A DNA stretch of 32,122 nt from Oppiella nova (lineage: Eukaryota > Arthropoda > Arachnida > Sarcoptiformes > Oppiidae): contig CAJPVJ010000208.1 of the NCBI GenBank assembly GCA_905397405.1, positions 1 through 32,122 of the forward strand, written 5' to 3'. Positions 27,101 through 32,122 of this stretch are shown here, piece by piece (the stretch's first letter is position 1; each line of letters opens with the position of its first letter). The translations under genes and the position numbers were made by a program. Under the pieces are notes generated by a model. That model was given only the letters and a program-made list of their open reading frames with translations. It was not told where the DNA came from and did not search any database.

Positions 27101-30100
27101 TTCAGAAATGTATTAATTCTTGAAAATATTTTATTTAATAAAAAGTTTTAAAAATAAAAAATTCTGGAAATTCTTGAAACTAATGTAAAAATAACTCGTG
27201 TTTTGTTGGAATAGTTAAGAGTAGAGCACAAGAGATGAAACAAAAATGAATGAATAACTGAGTGCTTACTTCTGAGCGAAGTTTTTGAATAATTTTAGGC
27301 TTTGAGCCCTTCTTTTTCTCCTCCTCCTCGTCGTCATCAATGGTAACATTGATGGCCTGGGAGGTCACTTCTCCCTTCTCGTTTTTGGCAATCAGTGTAT
27401 ACATGCCTTTGTCGTTAGCACCGGGTCTATCGATTTCAAGAGCGATAACATATTCTCCTTTATTCTCTTCCCTTACAATAATCTGATGTCTTGAGTCCTC
27501 TTTGACAAGAGTTGTCTCTCTTTGCCAAATGAAATTAGGTTTACCTCCGGATTCAACATTACATTCAATTACTATTTTTTGTTGTCTTTCTTTGCGTATA
27601 ATTCGTGGCTTCTCTTTGATCACAGGAGCGACTGATATATCAATTCAAACAATATTTTGGTTTTAATTTTTTTATACCAGTATTTCAAATTAAATTCTTG
27701 GCTTACATTCAATATTGAGTGTTAGGTTTGCATTACTCTCTCCGGCGCTGTTCCTAACATTACATCTGTAAACACCAGAGTCTTTGAGTGCCGGGTCGTG
27801 TATTTCCATACGAATCAAATAGACGTCTTTCTCTTCACTGATTGTCTGCTTAATTCGTGTCGATTCTCGCACTTCACTCGACTCGTAGAACCACACGATA
27901 TCGGGCTTTGGTTTGCACTTCACTTTGCACTCCATTACTATTAACTTGCCGTTCCGTTCGGAAATGATTTTCGGTTTCTCCACAAAAGTGGGCGCCTCTC
28001 CCGTCCCCTTAGTCGCGCCCTCAATGTTTAGCTTCAGGTTTGCAATGAGTTCTCCGCTTTCATTCTTTATCACACATTTATATTCTCCACTGTCTTCTCC
28101 AGAAGGGCTCTGAACCACACAAACAATCGTTAGTTTATTCAAGAATTTGTACACAAAAATTTAATTAAATTTACTTTAATATCCAGTGTGACAGTGTATT
28201 CCTCTTTAGATTCATTAATTAGGGAACTCTTCACTCTTGTCGACTCTTTGACAACAGTCGACCCCTTATACCAAACGGTAGTGATTTTGGTGGTCGACTT
28301 GACCCTACATTCCAGGGTAACGCTTCCTTCCTTTGGAATGATTCGCGGCTTTTGAACAAATACTGGCGACAAGTCTTCGTCATCACCGCCTAACACATCC
28401 ATTCAATTGATTCAATATTTTTGCATTAGTTTTAAATTACAAAAAACTATTAATTATAATAAGAATATATTTAGGCTGAAACATAATTATAATAGCTCCA
28501 AGTACTTAAAAATTGCATAATAACTGATACCTAATAATTTAGTTAAAGCACTGTATAGTACTTATTATCTGGTATAATATTACGGTAAAGCTATGGTGTA
28601 CTGTATCTTATTGAGCCAATTAAACGAAACTATTTTTTAATTGTGAGATTTGCCTTTCAAGCGCTATTTTAGTATTCTTTGTATTACTACTTTAAAAATA
28701 ATTCAGTCATAAAAGTTTCGCAAATACTTTGAAAGTTGAGCGCAATATTAGCGTTGGATTCGCCCAATTCATTGACGGCATTGCACCTATAGTTCCCGCC
28801 GTCATCAGTGGTTGGGTCAGAGATCTCGAGGGACAATGTGTACGTATCTTTGCCAGTATCTACTTTTTTGGTCTTATGACGGACTCCAGTAGACAGGGCT
28901 TTGGTTCCGTGAAACCATGTAATCTCTGGAAAGGGATTCGCTTCCAGAAGGCATTCTAATATAAGTGTCGTTCCTTTTTGTCTAATTGTGGGCTTCTTTG
29001 GAAATCTGGGGGCTTTGCCGTCCGGTAGATCCGGTTTATCCTCATCGAAGTTCAAGTTAATAGTGGCGTATCCATCGCCGTGTTTATTGGTGGCCACGAC
29101 CTTATACTCACCGCTGTCTTCGTTGCAGACATCAGAGATGGTAAGAGATGCTATTTGGTTGTGTTTGTCGGACAATAGGGAGTACTTATGTCTAGAATCC
29201 TCTTTAACCACTTTCCCGGAGTGCAGCCATTGGATGGATGGGTTGGGATCGGCTACTAATCGGCACTCAAACGTAATCCTTGAGCAGTCGTCCGATTGTT
29301 TTATCACAGGTTTTTCGGTGAACGTGGGTTTGGCGCCGTCCACGGGCACCGGTGCCTCATCATCTGCACCAGTAGTTTATTTTAGGGACACATTTGTCAA
29401 AAAGCGAGTCATCAATTATCTTATTGTTGACTTACCGTCAAAATTTAGTGTAATCGAGGCATTACTTTCACCAAGCTCATTCTTGGCGATCACCTTGTAC
29501 TTGCCGGCGTCCTCCACATTCACATCATTTATTTGCATAATAGAGTGGTAGCCCTTCTCCTTCTTCTCCAGAGTGGCCTAACATTTGCCAAACAAATGAT
29601 TATATTTTTATTTTTTCAAAAAAAACAATTGGAATCTAATTTAAGAGTTGTTTAACAAATGTGGGCACAAAACAAGAAAATACTAAAGAAAATATTGATA
29701 TTTATCTCCAGTTTTGATTGATTTGAGAGATATTTTTAATTTGAATGCAAGTGACGAATGATATAAATATATATAAATAATTATTGAATACTTTTGTGTC
29801 AAATCGGTTTCAGATCGTAATTGGAGTCGTGATTCTGTGAAATTACATCTCTTTTCGAGATTTTGAGTTTCAGCCAAAATAACTAAATAGATATGTGTGT
29901 CGACTGTCGAGTGTTTAATGTTTTGTTGGTTTTTAAGCCTAATAAATAAGTTATTATTGAGAATATGAGTTATACTAATGCCGTAAGAATATGTGTAATA
30001 GTAATGCCAAACAAGAACTTGAAAATGTGTTGAATAGGCAATTGATAAGGATCTTAATTATGATCTTATTTTAATATAAAAACAATGCAGTAGTTTAGTA

Positions 30101-32122
30101 CTAATGTCAAAGAATTTCAAACATTTCATTCATTTTCTTCTAGAAAAACTATTTTAAGATTTTGTTTTTAAGATTTTGTTATTTAATATGAATAAACTAA
30201 TTAACAAAACATTTTTAACGTAAGAGTCATTGTGATTAACAAACTTAACATAACATTTATATTGTATTATAATTATTATTATTATTAAAATAAACTAATT
30301 AAACTCAATAATGTTGCTTTTAAAACAATACCACAATTAATCAGTAACAATTAATCAGTATACCTTTATTAAGATTCAATTTATGTTAAAGTAAGTTACT
30401 GTAACATTTGTTAGGGAAGTAAGTAATTGCTAGATAAGCAAAAATAGATGTCAGATTCTATCATTATTGTTGTTATTATTTAAAACTATTTAAATATGAT
30501 AGAATCTAAAATTATTATACAATTTACGGATAAATATGATTATAAAGCTTATTAATTGAAGTTAGATATTTCTATTCATTAGATTCTATAACATTATTAA
30601 ATACAACTCATAAATTCCAAATAATGGCAATTAATTACCGATAATTTGTATACATAATGTTTATATATAATATATAAATTTATATTATATTATAATGTTT
30701 ATAGTATAAGTTATATTATTTTTAAAAGGATCCAGAATATCCAGGAGTTTTAAAAATTCATTTTAAGAATTCTGTAATTTTTAGATTTCAGATTAGAATA
30801 GGAAGTTGGGAACCCTTGTCCGACCCGACCCTTAAGGGTTTCGGACGGGAACGGGTTTGAATATTAAGGGCCGGGTCGGGAAAGGGTTTCCCGTCGTAGA
30901 AATCAAAACCCTTAAAAAGCCCAAACCCTTAGAAACCCCTTATATTTTTCTCACAGTATTTATATTTCCTCTTAACACGACCCCCAAAATGTCGATAAAT
31001 TATTTATATTAGATCTATTACGTTTTTTGTAAACCTTAAAACATTATATGACTGTAGGTTTAATGTTTAATGCAATAAAAGTTCATTTAATGTTAAACTT
31101 ACCGCAATTTTATATAGGTTTATATTTTAAGGGTTTTTCGGATTCCCACGGGTTTCCCGGCATAGAGGCCGGGCCTGATCGGGCTTCCCGTTTGAAGAAC
31201 ACTAAGGGTTTGGGCCGGGCCGGGTTTCAAAAATTGGTCTAACTTTGGAGTCTAGCACAGATTACATAAAAGTACCCAGAGAAAATATTTAAAAAGCTTA
31301 GTATAATAAGTTAGTAATTACAGTATTTATATATAAATTCTGTTTATGTTTAAACTATCAGAATTACAAATACTAAATATATTTAAAGAGAATAATTTTA
31401 TAAATAAATTTATAATGGCAAATGTATCGTTATACTTAAATACAGTGTATCAACAAAATATTTGGTATATAATTTTAAAATTAATTAGATAAACATGTTT
31501 GTGTTTTATGTGGAGTTATATAATATTGAAAAGCGGATATTCTGACTGATAAGTGCTTAATAAAAGGCTTTTTATAAGTGTTTTTAATGAACCAAAAAAG
31601 CTGTCAATAGAGTGGAATATTTTTGGTGAATAAGTGTTCACTAATTATTGAAAGTGAAGTTTGAATATATGTAAGCATTTGAAAAATGTTGAGCACTTAT
31701 AGCTAATACTGAGTTTGGAAGCACTTACAGTAGTATATGATTTAGATTTGAATCCAATTTATTTTTACTCTTTCTACAGATCAGAGTCTGTCAGTCAGTC
31801 TCAAGGCTTTCATTCACTAACCCTTCCCTCCAAACACTTAATTTGTTTTGCGAAATCACTCGTATGAATGCTTTTCATTATATTATAATATAAATTATCA
31901 AATTCTTTAAATACAAATTGCATTTTTTAAAAGTTCAAAAATCAACTATAAATACAGGAATATATTTTGAATACTAAACATACGGAAAGTATATAATATA
32001 AATAGTTAGAATTGGATTCAATAGACGGAAGGGTACCTTAAATCTGCCCTTTTGTACGATGAGCGACCCGTTGTGAGTCCAGGACACCTCCGGCTTGGGG
32101 TCGGCGATGATAATGCACTCGA
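1..32122 (-). CDS. bt: Twitchin/projectin giant sarcomeric kinase, partial at both ends (gene-level entry, exons listed separately)
   Basis: Twitchin/projectin is a titin-family protein that lies along thick filaments and links them towards the Z-disc, and carries a Ser/Thr kinase near its C-terminus. Joining 21 exons gives about 26.1 kb of open frame (join, 5' to 3': from 32122 down to 1). By eye I count 38 Ig domains (first and last incomplete), 39 Fn3 domains and one kinase. The order is 7 Ig, Glu/Lys-rich spring, 6 Ig, 14 x (Fn3-Fn3-Ig), an 11-Fn3/6-Ig intermediate zone, kinase, 5 Ig. This equals the 39 Ig/39 Fn3 plan known for Drosophila projectin with one N-terminal Ig missing beyond the right edge. 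Titin itself is excluded because it has far more domains and a different super-repeat. Most introns are phase 1 and sit at domain edges. The start codon, stop codon and UTRs are outside the window. Ortholog identity is very secure; the species is not. Confidence 0.95.
166..279 (-). CDS. bt: Twitchin exon w20: first strands of C-terminal Ig 5
   Basis: The acceptor ACTAG|TG (phase 1) reads [20 protein letters not shown] and [11 protein letters not shown], the start of the fifth Ig after the kinase. The donor ACAG|GTCTTT is phase 1. It is weaker than the other donors, but it joins w21 to give TVEWIKD, a proper Ig C strand. Too short to be obvious as an ORF. Confidence 0.85.
341..538 (-). CDS. 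bt: Twitchin exon w19: remainder of C-terminal Ig 4
   Basis: The acceptor TTAAG|GC (phase 1) continues [19 protein letters not shown] and the F strand [20 protein letters not shown], ending LDVN. The donor AATG|GTAGGT is phase 1. Together with w18 it makes one Ig. Confidence 0.92.
601..720 (-). CDS. bt: Twitchin exon w18: linker and first strands of C-terminal Ig 4
   Basis: The acceptor AAAAG|CA (phase 1) reads [20 protein letters not shown], then [17 protein letters not shown] with the Ig B-strand Cys. The donor AAAT|GTAAGT is phase 1. The 120-nt exon has equal phases. Confidence 0.9.
784..1080 (-). CDS. bt: Twitchin exon w17: C-terminal Ig domain 3
   Basis: The acceptor TACAG|TC (phase 1) opens [20 protein letters not shown], a complete I-set Ig with [10 protein letters not shown] and the motif [16 protein letters not shown]. 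The donor ATTC|GTGAGT is phase 1. One exon encodes one domain of 99 codons. Confidence 0.93.
1157..1585 (-). CDS. bt: Twitchin exon w16: Ser/Tyr-rich linker between C-terminal Ig domains
   Basis: The acceptor TTTTAG|CC (phase 1) reads [20 protein letters not shown] and then a chain rich in Ser, Tyr, Lys and Gln with blocks such as [19 protein letters not shown] and [14 protein letters not shown]. It ends [23 protein letters not shown] at the donor GCAC|GTAAGC, phase 1. No Ig or Fn3 fold is seen in its 143 residues, so it should be disordered. Both ends are phase 1 and the length (429 nt) is a multiple of three, so it can be skipped without frame loss. SP/TP sites and an RRRQS site could be phosphorylated, which is an inference from motifs only. 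Confidence 0.88.
1648..12579 (-). CDS. bt: Twitchin exon w15 (10.9 kb): super-repeat units, intermediate zone, kinase and two Ig
   Basis: The acceptor TGCAG|AC (phase 1) opens [21 protein letters not shown] read Fn3 domains 20-39, 11 Ig before the kinase, the kinase, and two Ig after it. The regular Fn3-Fn3-Ig pattern continues to about 8450. The intermediate zone then runs Fn3 x3-Ig, Fn3 x2-Ig, Fn3 x3-Ig-Ig, Fn3 x2-Ig-Ig, Fn3, kinase. This is the same order as in projectin. The kinase linker [19 protein letters not shown] precedes the catalytic domain. The last two Ig are [16 protein letters not shown] and [16 protein letters not shown], joined by a basic/Pro linker with four Arg in a row. 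The donor GAAG|GTTTGT is phase 1. The exon is 10,932 nt with no stop, an unusually large coding exon. Confidence 0.97.
2294..2488 (-). other. Kinase autoinhibitory C-terminal tail
   Basis: About 65 residues between the end of the kinase fold (WLKG) and the next Ig (VPRFV). It includes [20 protein letters not shown] and [20 protein letters not shown]. In twitchin and titin kinases the segment at this place folds into the active site as a pseudosubstrate-like block. The basic/hydrophobic SSLRKL part lies where Ca2+-binding regulators dock in relatives; that role is inferred here. Confidence 0.75.
2489..3259 (-). other. Twitchin Ser/Thr protein kinase domain (titin/MLCK type)
   Basis: About 257 residues from FYDILEEIG to HDWLKG. 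The glycine loop GTGAFGVV is at 3211-3235. The ATP-anchoring Lys of AAKFI has its codon at 3167-3169. The catalytic loop is [10 protein letters not shown], with the base Asp at 2891-2893, and has the Leu typical of the MLCK/titin/twitchin group in place of Arg. The metal-binding DFG Asp is at 2831-2833, then [12 protein letters not shown]. All key residues are present, so the enzyme should be active. In C. elegans the twitchin kinase is autoinhibited by a C-terminal tail and is thought to be opened by stretch; by family knowledge this one should act the same way. Confidence 0.95.
12683..13264 (-). CDS. bt: Twitchin exon w14: one Ig and one Fn3 of the super-repeat
   Basis: The acceptor AATAG|TG (phase 1) starts [20 protein letters not shown], a complete Ig. 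Fn3-19 follows ([20 protein letters not shown] to IIAKNPF), ending at the donor TTCG|GTATTT, phase 1. The 582-nt exon has equal phases and covers exactly an Ig+Fn3 pair, so it looks modular. Confidence 0.95.
13327..14669 (-). CDS. bt: Twitchin exon w13: super-repeat, Fn3-15 end to Fn3-18
   Basis: The acceptor CAATAG|T (phase 2) resumes Fn3-15 at [20 protein letters not shown]. It is followed by Fn3-16, one Ig ([20 protein letters not shown]), Fn3-17 and Fn3-18. The donor ATTCT|GTAAGT is phase 1 and lies exactly at the Fn3/Ig border. Length 1,343 nt fits the phases. Confidence 0.95.
14730..21303 (-). CDS. bt: Twitchin exon w12 (6.6 kb): last N-terminal Ig and super-repeat units 1 to 8 (part)
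   Basis: The acceptor TAATAG|TT (phase 1) finishes an Ig ([20 protein letters not shown]), after which the regular Fn3-Fn3-Ig array begins. I read Fn3 domains 1-14 and most of 15, and seven Ig. Fn3 domains carry the repeated signatures [48 protein letters not shown] and [10 protein letters not shown]. The Ig domains begin with [10 protein letters not shown] or LAPKIDR and share GEPPPTIVW. This is the thick-filament-binding region of twitchin/projectin. The donor GGACG|GTATGT (phase 2) cuts Fn3 number 15 in the middle, after QDTQTGR. The exon has 2,190 complete codons plus a split codon at each end, without a stop. Confidence 0.96.
21356..21588 (-). CDS. bt: Twitchin exon w11: end of one Ig and start of the next
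   Basis: The acceptor AACAG|A (phase 2) gives [19 protein letters not shown] and the F strand [15 protein letters not shown], then the next Ig begins [18 protein letters not shown]. The donor is TTTTT|GTTATA, phase 1. This donor is weak but is the only GT before an in-frame stop, and it joins w12 in frame. Confidence 0.85.
21653..21791 (-). CDS. bt: Twitchin exon w10: first part of an Ig domain
   Basis: The acceptor TTTAG|CC (phase 1) gives [20 protein letters not shown], then [14 protein letters not shown]. The donor GATAG|GTACTA is phase 2. The Ig is completed in w11. Length 139 nt fits the phases. Confidence 0.9.
21864..22695 (-). CDS. bt: Twitchin exon w9: three Ig domains
   Basis: The acceptor GTCAG|AAA (phase 0) opens [20 protein letters not shown], a first Ig ([16 protein letters not shown]). 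The second is [16 protein letters not shown] ([15 protein letters not shown]). The third is [14 protein letters not shown] ([30 protein letters not shown]). The donor GAGC|GTATGT is phase 1. These are the second to fourth of the six Ig domains that follow the spring in projectin. Confidence 0.93.
22696..23257. other. Intron between the predicted cassette exon and exon w9
   Basis: 562 bp of AT-rich sequence from the GTTTGA donor of the cassette to the GTCAG acceptor of w9. If the cassette is not used, it forms one 1,642-bp intron with the segment to its right. No other structure was seen. Confidence 0.65.
23258..23362 (-). CDS. bt: Predicted cassette exon of twitchin: second P-D-W-x-x-L linker
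   Basis: Inside the 1.6 kb intron between exons w8 and w9, the minus strand has an acceptor GATCAG|TCA and a donor GACAG|GTTTGA. They bound 105 nt (35 codons) with no stop. It reads [20 protein letters not shown] followed by [15 protein letters not shown]. Both ends are phase 0, like the surrounding intron, so inclusion or skipping keeps frame. The P-D-W-x-x-L core echoes DPDWGSLK in exon w8. An alternative upstream acceptor at AAAG|GAC would add 12 codons. Codon-like composition stands out from the AT-rich intron around it. It could be constitutive or alternative; RNA evidence is needed to say which. Confidence 0.65.
23363..24337. other. Intron between exon w8 and the predicted cassette exon
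   Basis: 975 bp of AT-rich sequence from the GTTAGT donor of w8 to the GATCAG acceptor of the cassette. It contains an imperfect repeat of an AACTATTTGGAT-like word near 23550-23663. No further in-frame exon was convincing. Confidence 0.65.
23550..23663. repeat. Imperfect short repeats (AACTATTTGGAT type)
   Basis: At least five related copies: 23551 (AACTATTGGAT), 23563 (AACTATTTGGAT), 23588, 23609 and 23651. Spacing is irregular, about 12 to 40 bp. It is likely a decayed minisatellite in the intron. Confidence 0.5.
24338..24474 (-). CDS. bt: Twitchin exon w8: Trp-containing linker between Ig domains
   Basis: The acceptor CTCAG|AT (phase 1) reads [20 protein letters not shown], then an acidic [10 protein letters not shown] stretch and ends RRASLKETK at the donor AAG|GTTAGT, phase 0. 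This 46-residue segment is not an Ig or Fn3 fold. A similar short linker follows the first Ig after the PEVK-like region in invertebrate twitchins, from family memory. It contains an Arg-Arg-Ala-Ser site that fits a basophilic kinase consensus. Confidence 0.9.
24558..26787 (-). CDS. bt: Twitchin exon w7: Ig, PEVK-like Glu/Lys/Ser-rich spring, Ig
   Basis: The acceptor GTTAG|ACC (phase 0) continues the Ig begun in w6 ([36 protein letters not shown]). After LRVTKA the sequence becomes a low-complexity chain of about 560 residues (roughly 26540-24850). That chain is rich in Glu, Lys, Thr, Pro, Val and Ser, with runs such as [15 protein letters not shown]. The second part of the chain is rich in Arg-Arg-x-Ser. 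A normal Ig follows ([39 protein letters not shown]) and ends VFVSG at a GCG|GTAAGT donor, phase 1. Drosophila projectin has a comparable PEVK-like segment at this point, which acts as an elastic link in the I-band. I infer the same role here. The 2,230-nt exon fits the phases exactly. Confidence 0.92.
24850..26540 (-). other. PEVK-like Glu/Lys-rich elastic segment with repeated basic L-S motif
   Basis: This region of exon w7 encodes an unstructured charged chain lying between two Ig domains. Eleven copies of a short motif of the form K/R-K/R-K/R-L-S-V/I/L-K-K are visible. They lie near 26357, 26243, 26112 (Ala for Leu), 25949, 25851, 25764, 25683, 25596, 25500, 25391 and 25280 (left ends, approximate). 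The middle copies recur every 81-87 bp, separated by acidic/Thr-Pro spacers of the type ETKPEEK. Its place and composition match the PEVK-like extensible part of arthropod projectin. Its low complexity makes ortholog alignment weak, so the boundaries are set by the flanking Ig folds. Confidence 0.85.
25630..25881. repeat. Tandem-derived duplication inside the spring coding sequence (two identical 84-bp blocks)
   Basis: Positions 25630-25713 and 25798-25881 read identically over 84 bases, at an offset of 168 bp (56 codons). A third, diverged copy lies between them. The repeat unit corresponds to about 28 residues containing one L-S-I-K-K motif and one acidic/Thr-Pro spacer. Exact identity including third codon positions points to recent duplication or gene conversion. 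Confidence 0.85.
26788..27269. other. Intron (482 bp) between exons w6 and w7
   Basis: AT-rich, phase 0, with a GTAAGC donor and GTTAG acceptor on the minus strand. It has long A and T runs, and I found no coding-like segment in it. Confidence 0.8.
27270..27631 (-). CDS. bt: Twitchin exon w6: one Ig domain and an acidic/basic linker
   Basis: The acceptor TCAG|TC (phase 1) opens [12 protein letters not shown], an Ig with [16 protein letters not shown] and the motif [16 protein letters not shown]. It ends in a strongly charged linker ([18 protein letters not shown]) that begins the next Ig. The donor GAA|GTAAGC is phase 0. Confidence 0.9.
27707..28109 (-). CDS. bt: Twitchin exon w5: end of one Ig and a complete second Ig
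   Basis: The acceptor TTCAG|AGC (phase 0) starts [19 protein letters not shown], the F-G hairpin of the split Ig. A short linker ([12 protein letters not shown]) then leads into a full Ig with [20 protein letters not shown] and [16 protein letters not shown]. The donor GAAT|GTAAGC is phase 1. Confidence 0.9.
28175..28389 (-). CDS. bt: Twitchin exon w4: first part of an Ig domain
   Basis: The acceptor GTTAG|GC (phase 1) gives an acidic linker ([16 protein letters not shown]) and Ig strands A to E with VTLECRV and TVWYKGS. The donor AAA|GTAAAT is phase 0 and splits the Ig before its F strand. Length 215 nt fits the phases. Confidence 0.88.
28390..28727. other. Intron (338 bp) between exons w3 and w4
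   Basis: AT-rich, with a GTATTT donor and GTTAG acceptor on the minus strand. Nothing else recognisable was seen in it. Confidence 0.8.
28728..29363 (-). CDS. bt: Twitchin exon w3: two N-terminal Ig domains
   Basis: The acceptor GCAG|AT (phase 1) leads through an acidic/Pro linker ([13 protein letters not shown]) into two I-set Ig domains. The first has core Cys in ITFECRL, Trp in IQWLHSG and the motif [11 protein letters not shown]. The second has LILECLL, ITWFHG and [16 protein letters not shown]. Each ends in an LNF strand. The donor CAAA|GTATTT is phase 1. The exon is 636 nt, divisible by 3 with equal phases, so skipping it would keep frame. Confidence 0.92.
29436..29577 (-). CDS. bt: Twitchin exon w2: second half of the first Ig domain
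   Basis: The acceptor TTAG|GCC (phase 0) opens [19 protein letters not shown], followed by the classic Ig F-strand motif [16 protein letters not shown] and ending LNFD. The donor is GACG|GTAAGT, phase 1. The 142-nt length fits phase 0 in and phase 1 out. The upstream intron is 2,459 bp, the largest in the window. Confidence 0.9.
30453..30507. repeat. Inverted repeat, 12-bp arms
   Basis: AGATTCTATCAT at 30453-30464 is the exact reverse complement of ATGATAGAATCT at 30496-30507, with a 31-base AT-rich loop. A third related copy (AGATTCTATAAC) lies near 30580. It may be a remnant of a small element or chance in AT-rich DNA. Confidence 0.5.
30650..30722. repeat. AT-rich low-complexity tract
   Basis: Alternating TATATA/TATAATA words over about 70 bp with almost no G or C. 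A simple-sequence tract within the intron. Confidence 0.7.
30803..31235. mobile_element. Candidate non-autonomous DNA transposon (hAT-like MITE), degenerate
   Basis: Two GC-rich arms (about 30805-30945 and 31125-31232) flank an AT-rich centre, in an otherwise very AT-rich intron. The left arm starts TTGGGAACCC and carries repeated CCCGACCC, CCCTTAAGGG and GGGTCGGG words. The right arm carries the complementary set (GGGTTTCCCGG, GGGCCGGGCCGGG). Read from the outside, both arms run into AACCC-G-CCCG type sequence. Subterminal words of this kind are typical of hAT-family ends. I could not define exact terminal repeats or an 8-bp target duplication by eye, and there is no transposase. Confidence 0.5.
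30818..30846. repeat. Short hairpin-forming palindrome in the left arm of the GC-rich insertion
   Basis: The ends GTCCGA and TCGGAC are exact reverse complements. They enclose the perfect palindrome CCCTTAAGGG with one or two unpaired bases, so the 29 bases can fold into a near-complete stem. Confidence 0.6.
32037..32122 (-). CDS. bt: Twitchin exon w1 (partial): first half of an N-terminal Ig domain
   Basis: The minus strand reads [18 protein letters not shown] and continues to GRFK, the B to C-D strands of an Ig domain with its core Cys and Trp. The exon runs off the right edge of the window. The donor is AAG|GTACCC, phase 0, and it joins exon w2 to complete the same Ig domain. One more Ig is expected upstream by comparison with projectin. 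Confidence 0.85.

Larger units (their letters stand above)
29578..32036. other. Large intron (2,459 bp) between exons w1 and w2
   Basis: Bounded by a GTACCC donor and a TTAG acceptor on the minus strand. It is strongly AT-rich with several poly-AT tracts, a 12-bp inverted repeat and a GC-rich insertion near 30803-31235. I found no open stretch with Ig or Fn3 signatures in it. A large early intron is a usual place for muscle enhancers, but no motif here proves one. Confidence 0.8.

Noticed and set aside
29683-29877. 64-codon minus-strand open frame in the large intron
   Set aside because: No domain, AT-rich codons and no splice sites in a matching phase.
31048-31242. 64-codon plus-strand open frame over the GC-rich insertion
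   Set aside because: It spans the repeat arm and shows no transposase or other motif.
31548-31730. Recurring ATAAGTGCT / AGCACTTAT words
   Set aside because: Only 9 bp long in AT-rich intron DNA and irregularly spaced; compatible with chance.
31790-31850. Less AT-rich patch in the large intron, possible exon or alternative first exon
   Set aside because: All minus-strand frames meet stops within a few codons and no splice pair is evident; no promoter motif could be supported.

Overview
This window is one stretch of a single giant gene read entirely on the minus strand. It encodes most of an invertebrate twitchin/projectin (C. elegans unc-22, Drosophila bent), a sarcomeric titin-like kinase. 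The 5' side lies at the right edge and the 3' side at the left edge; neither the start codon, the stop codon, the promoter nor the polyA site is inside the window. Splicing the 21 constitutive exons I can phase gives about 26.1 kb of continuous coding sequence, roughly 8,700 residues, and every junction keeps frame. A further in-frame 105-nt exon is predicted inside a large intron.

The organism is an animal with striated-type muscle, most likely an arthropod. The domain order and counts (7 Ig seen, Glu/Lys-rich spring, 6 Ig, 14 Fn3-Fn3-Ig super-repeats, intermediate zone, kinase, 5 Ig) match the layout known for Drosophila projectin (39 Ig and 39 Fn3). Nematode twitchin has fewer Fn3 domains. 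The very large exons, 52-103 bp introns and AT-rich intronic DNA would fit a compact chelicerate (mite-like) genome, but that last step is a guess.

Layout from 5' to 3' (right to left): 32122-27270, N-terminal Ig domains in small exons, with a 2.5 kb first intron holding a GC-rich transposon-like insertion; 26787-24558, one exon with Ig, a Glu/Lys/Ser-rich PEVK-like spring with eleven copies of a basic Lys/Arg-Leu-Ser-Ile/Val-Lys motif, an Arg-Arg-x-Ser cluster, and Ig; 24474-21303, a short Trp-containing linker exon, a probable cassette exon, and five Ig domains; 21303-8450, the regular A-band-like array of 14 Fn3-Fn3-Ig units with a coding period of about 885 bp; 8450-3270, the irregular intermediate zone ending in one Fn3; 3259-2489, the protein kinase domain with an autoinhibitory tail (2488-2294) and two Ig; 1585-1157, a Ser/Tyr-rich linker exon; 1080-1, three further Ig domains, the last cut by the window edge.

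Functionally all exons work together in one protein: Ig and Fn3 arrays bind the thick filament, the Glu/Lys-rich segment is an extensible link near the Z-disc/I-band side, and the C-terminal kinase is a stretch-regulated pseudo-MLCK type enzyme. The parts most worth a second look are the unlisted cassette exon at 23258-23362, the repeated candidate phosphorylation motif in the spring, the Ser-rich skippable linker exon, and the GC-rich insertion in the 2.5 kb intron.
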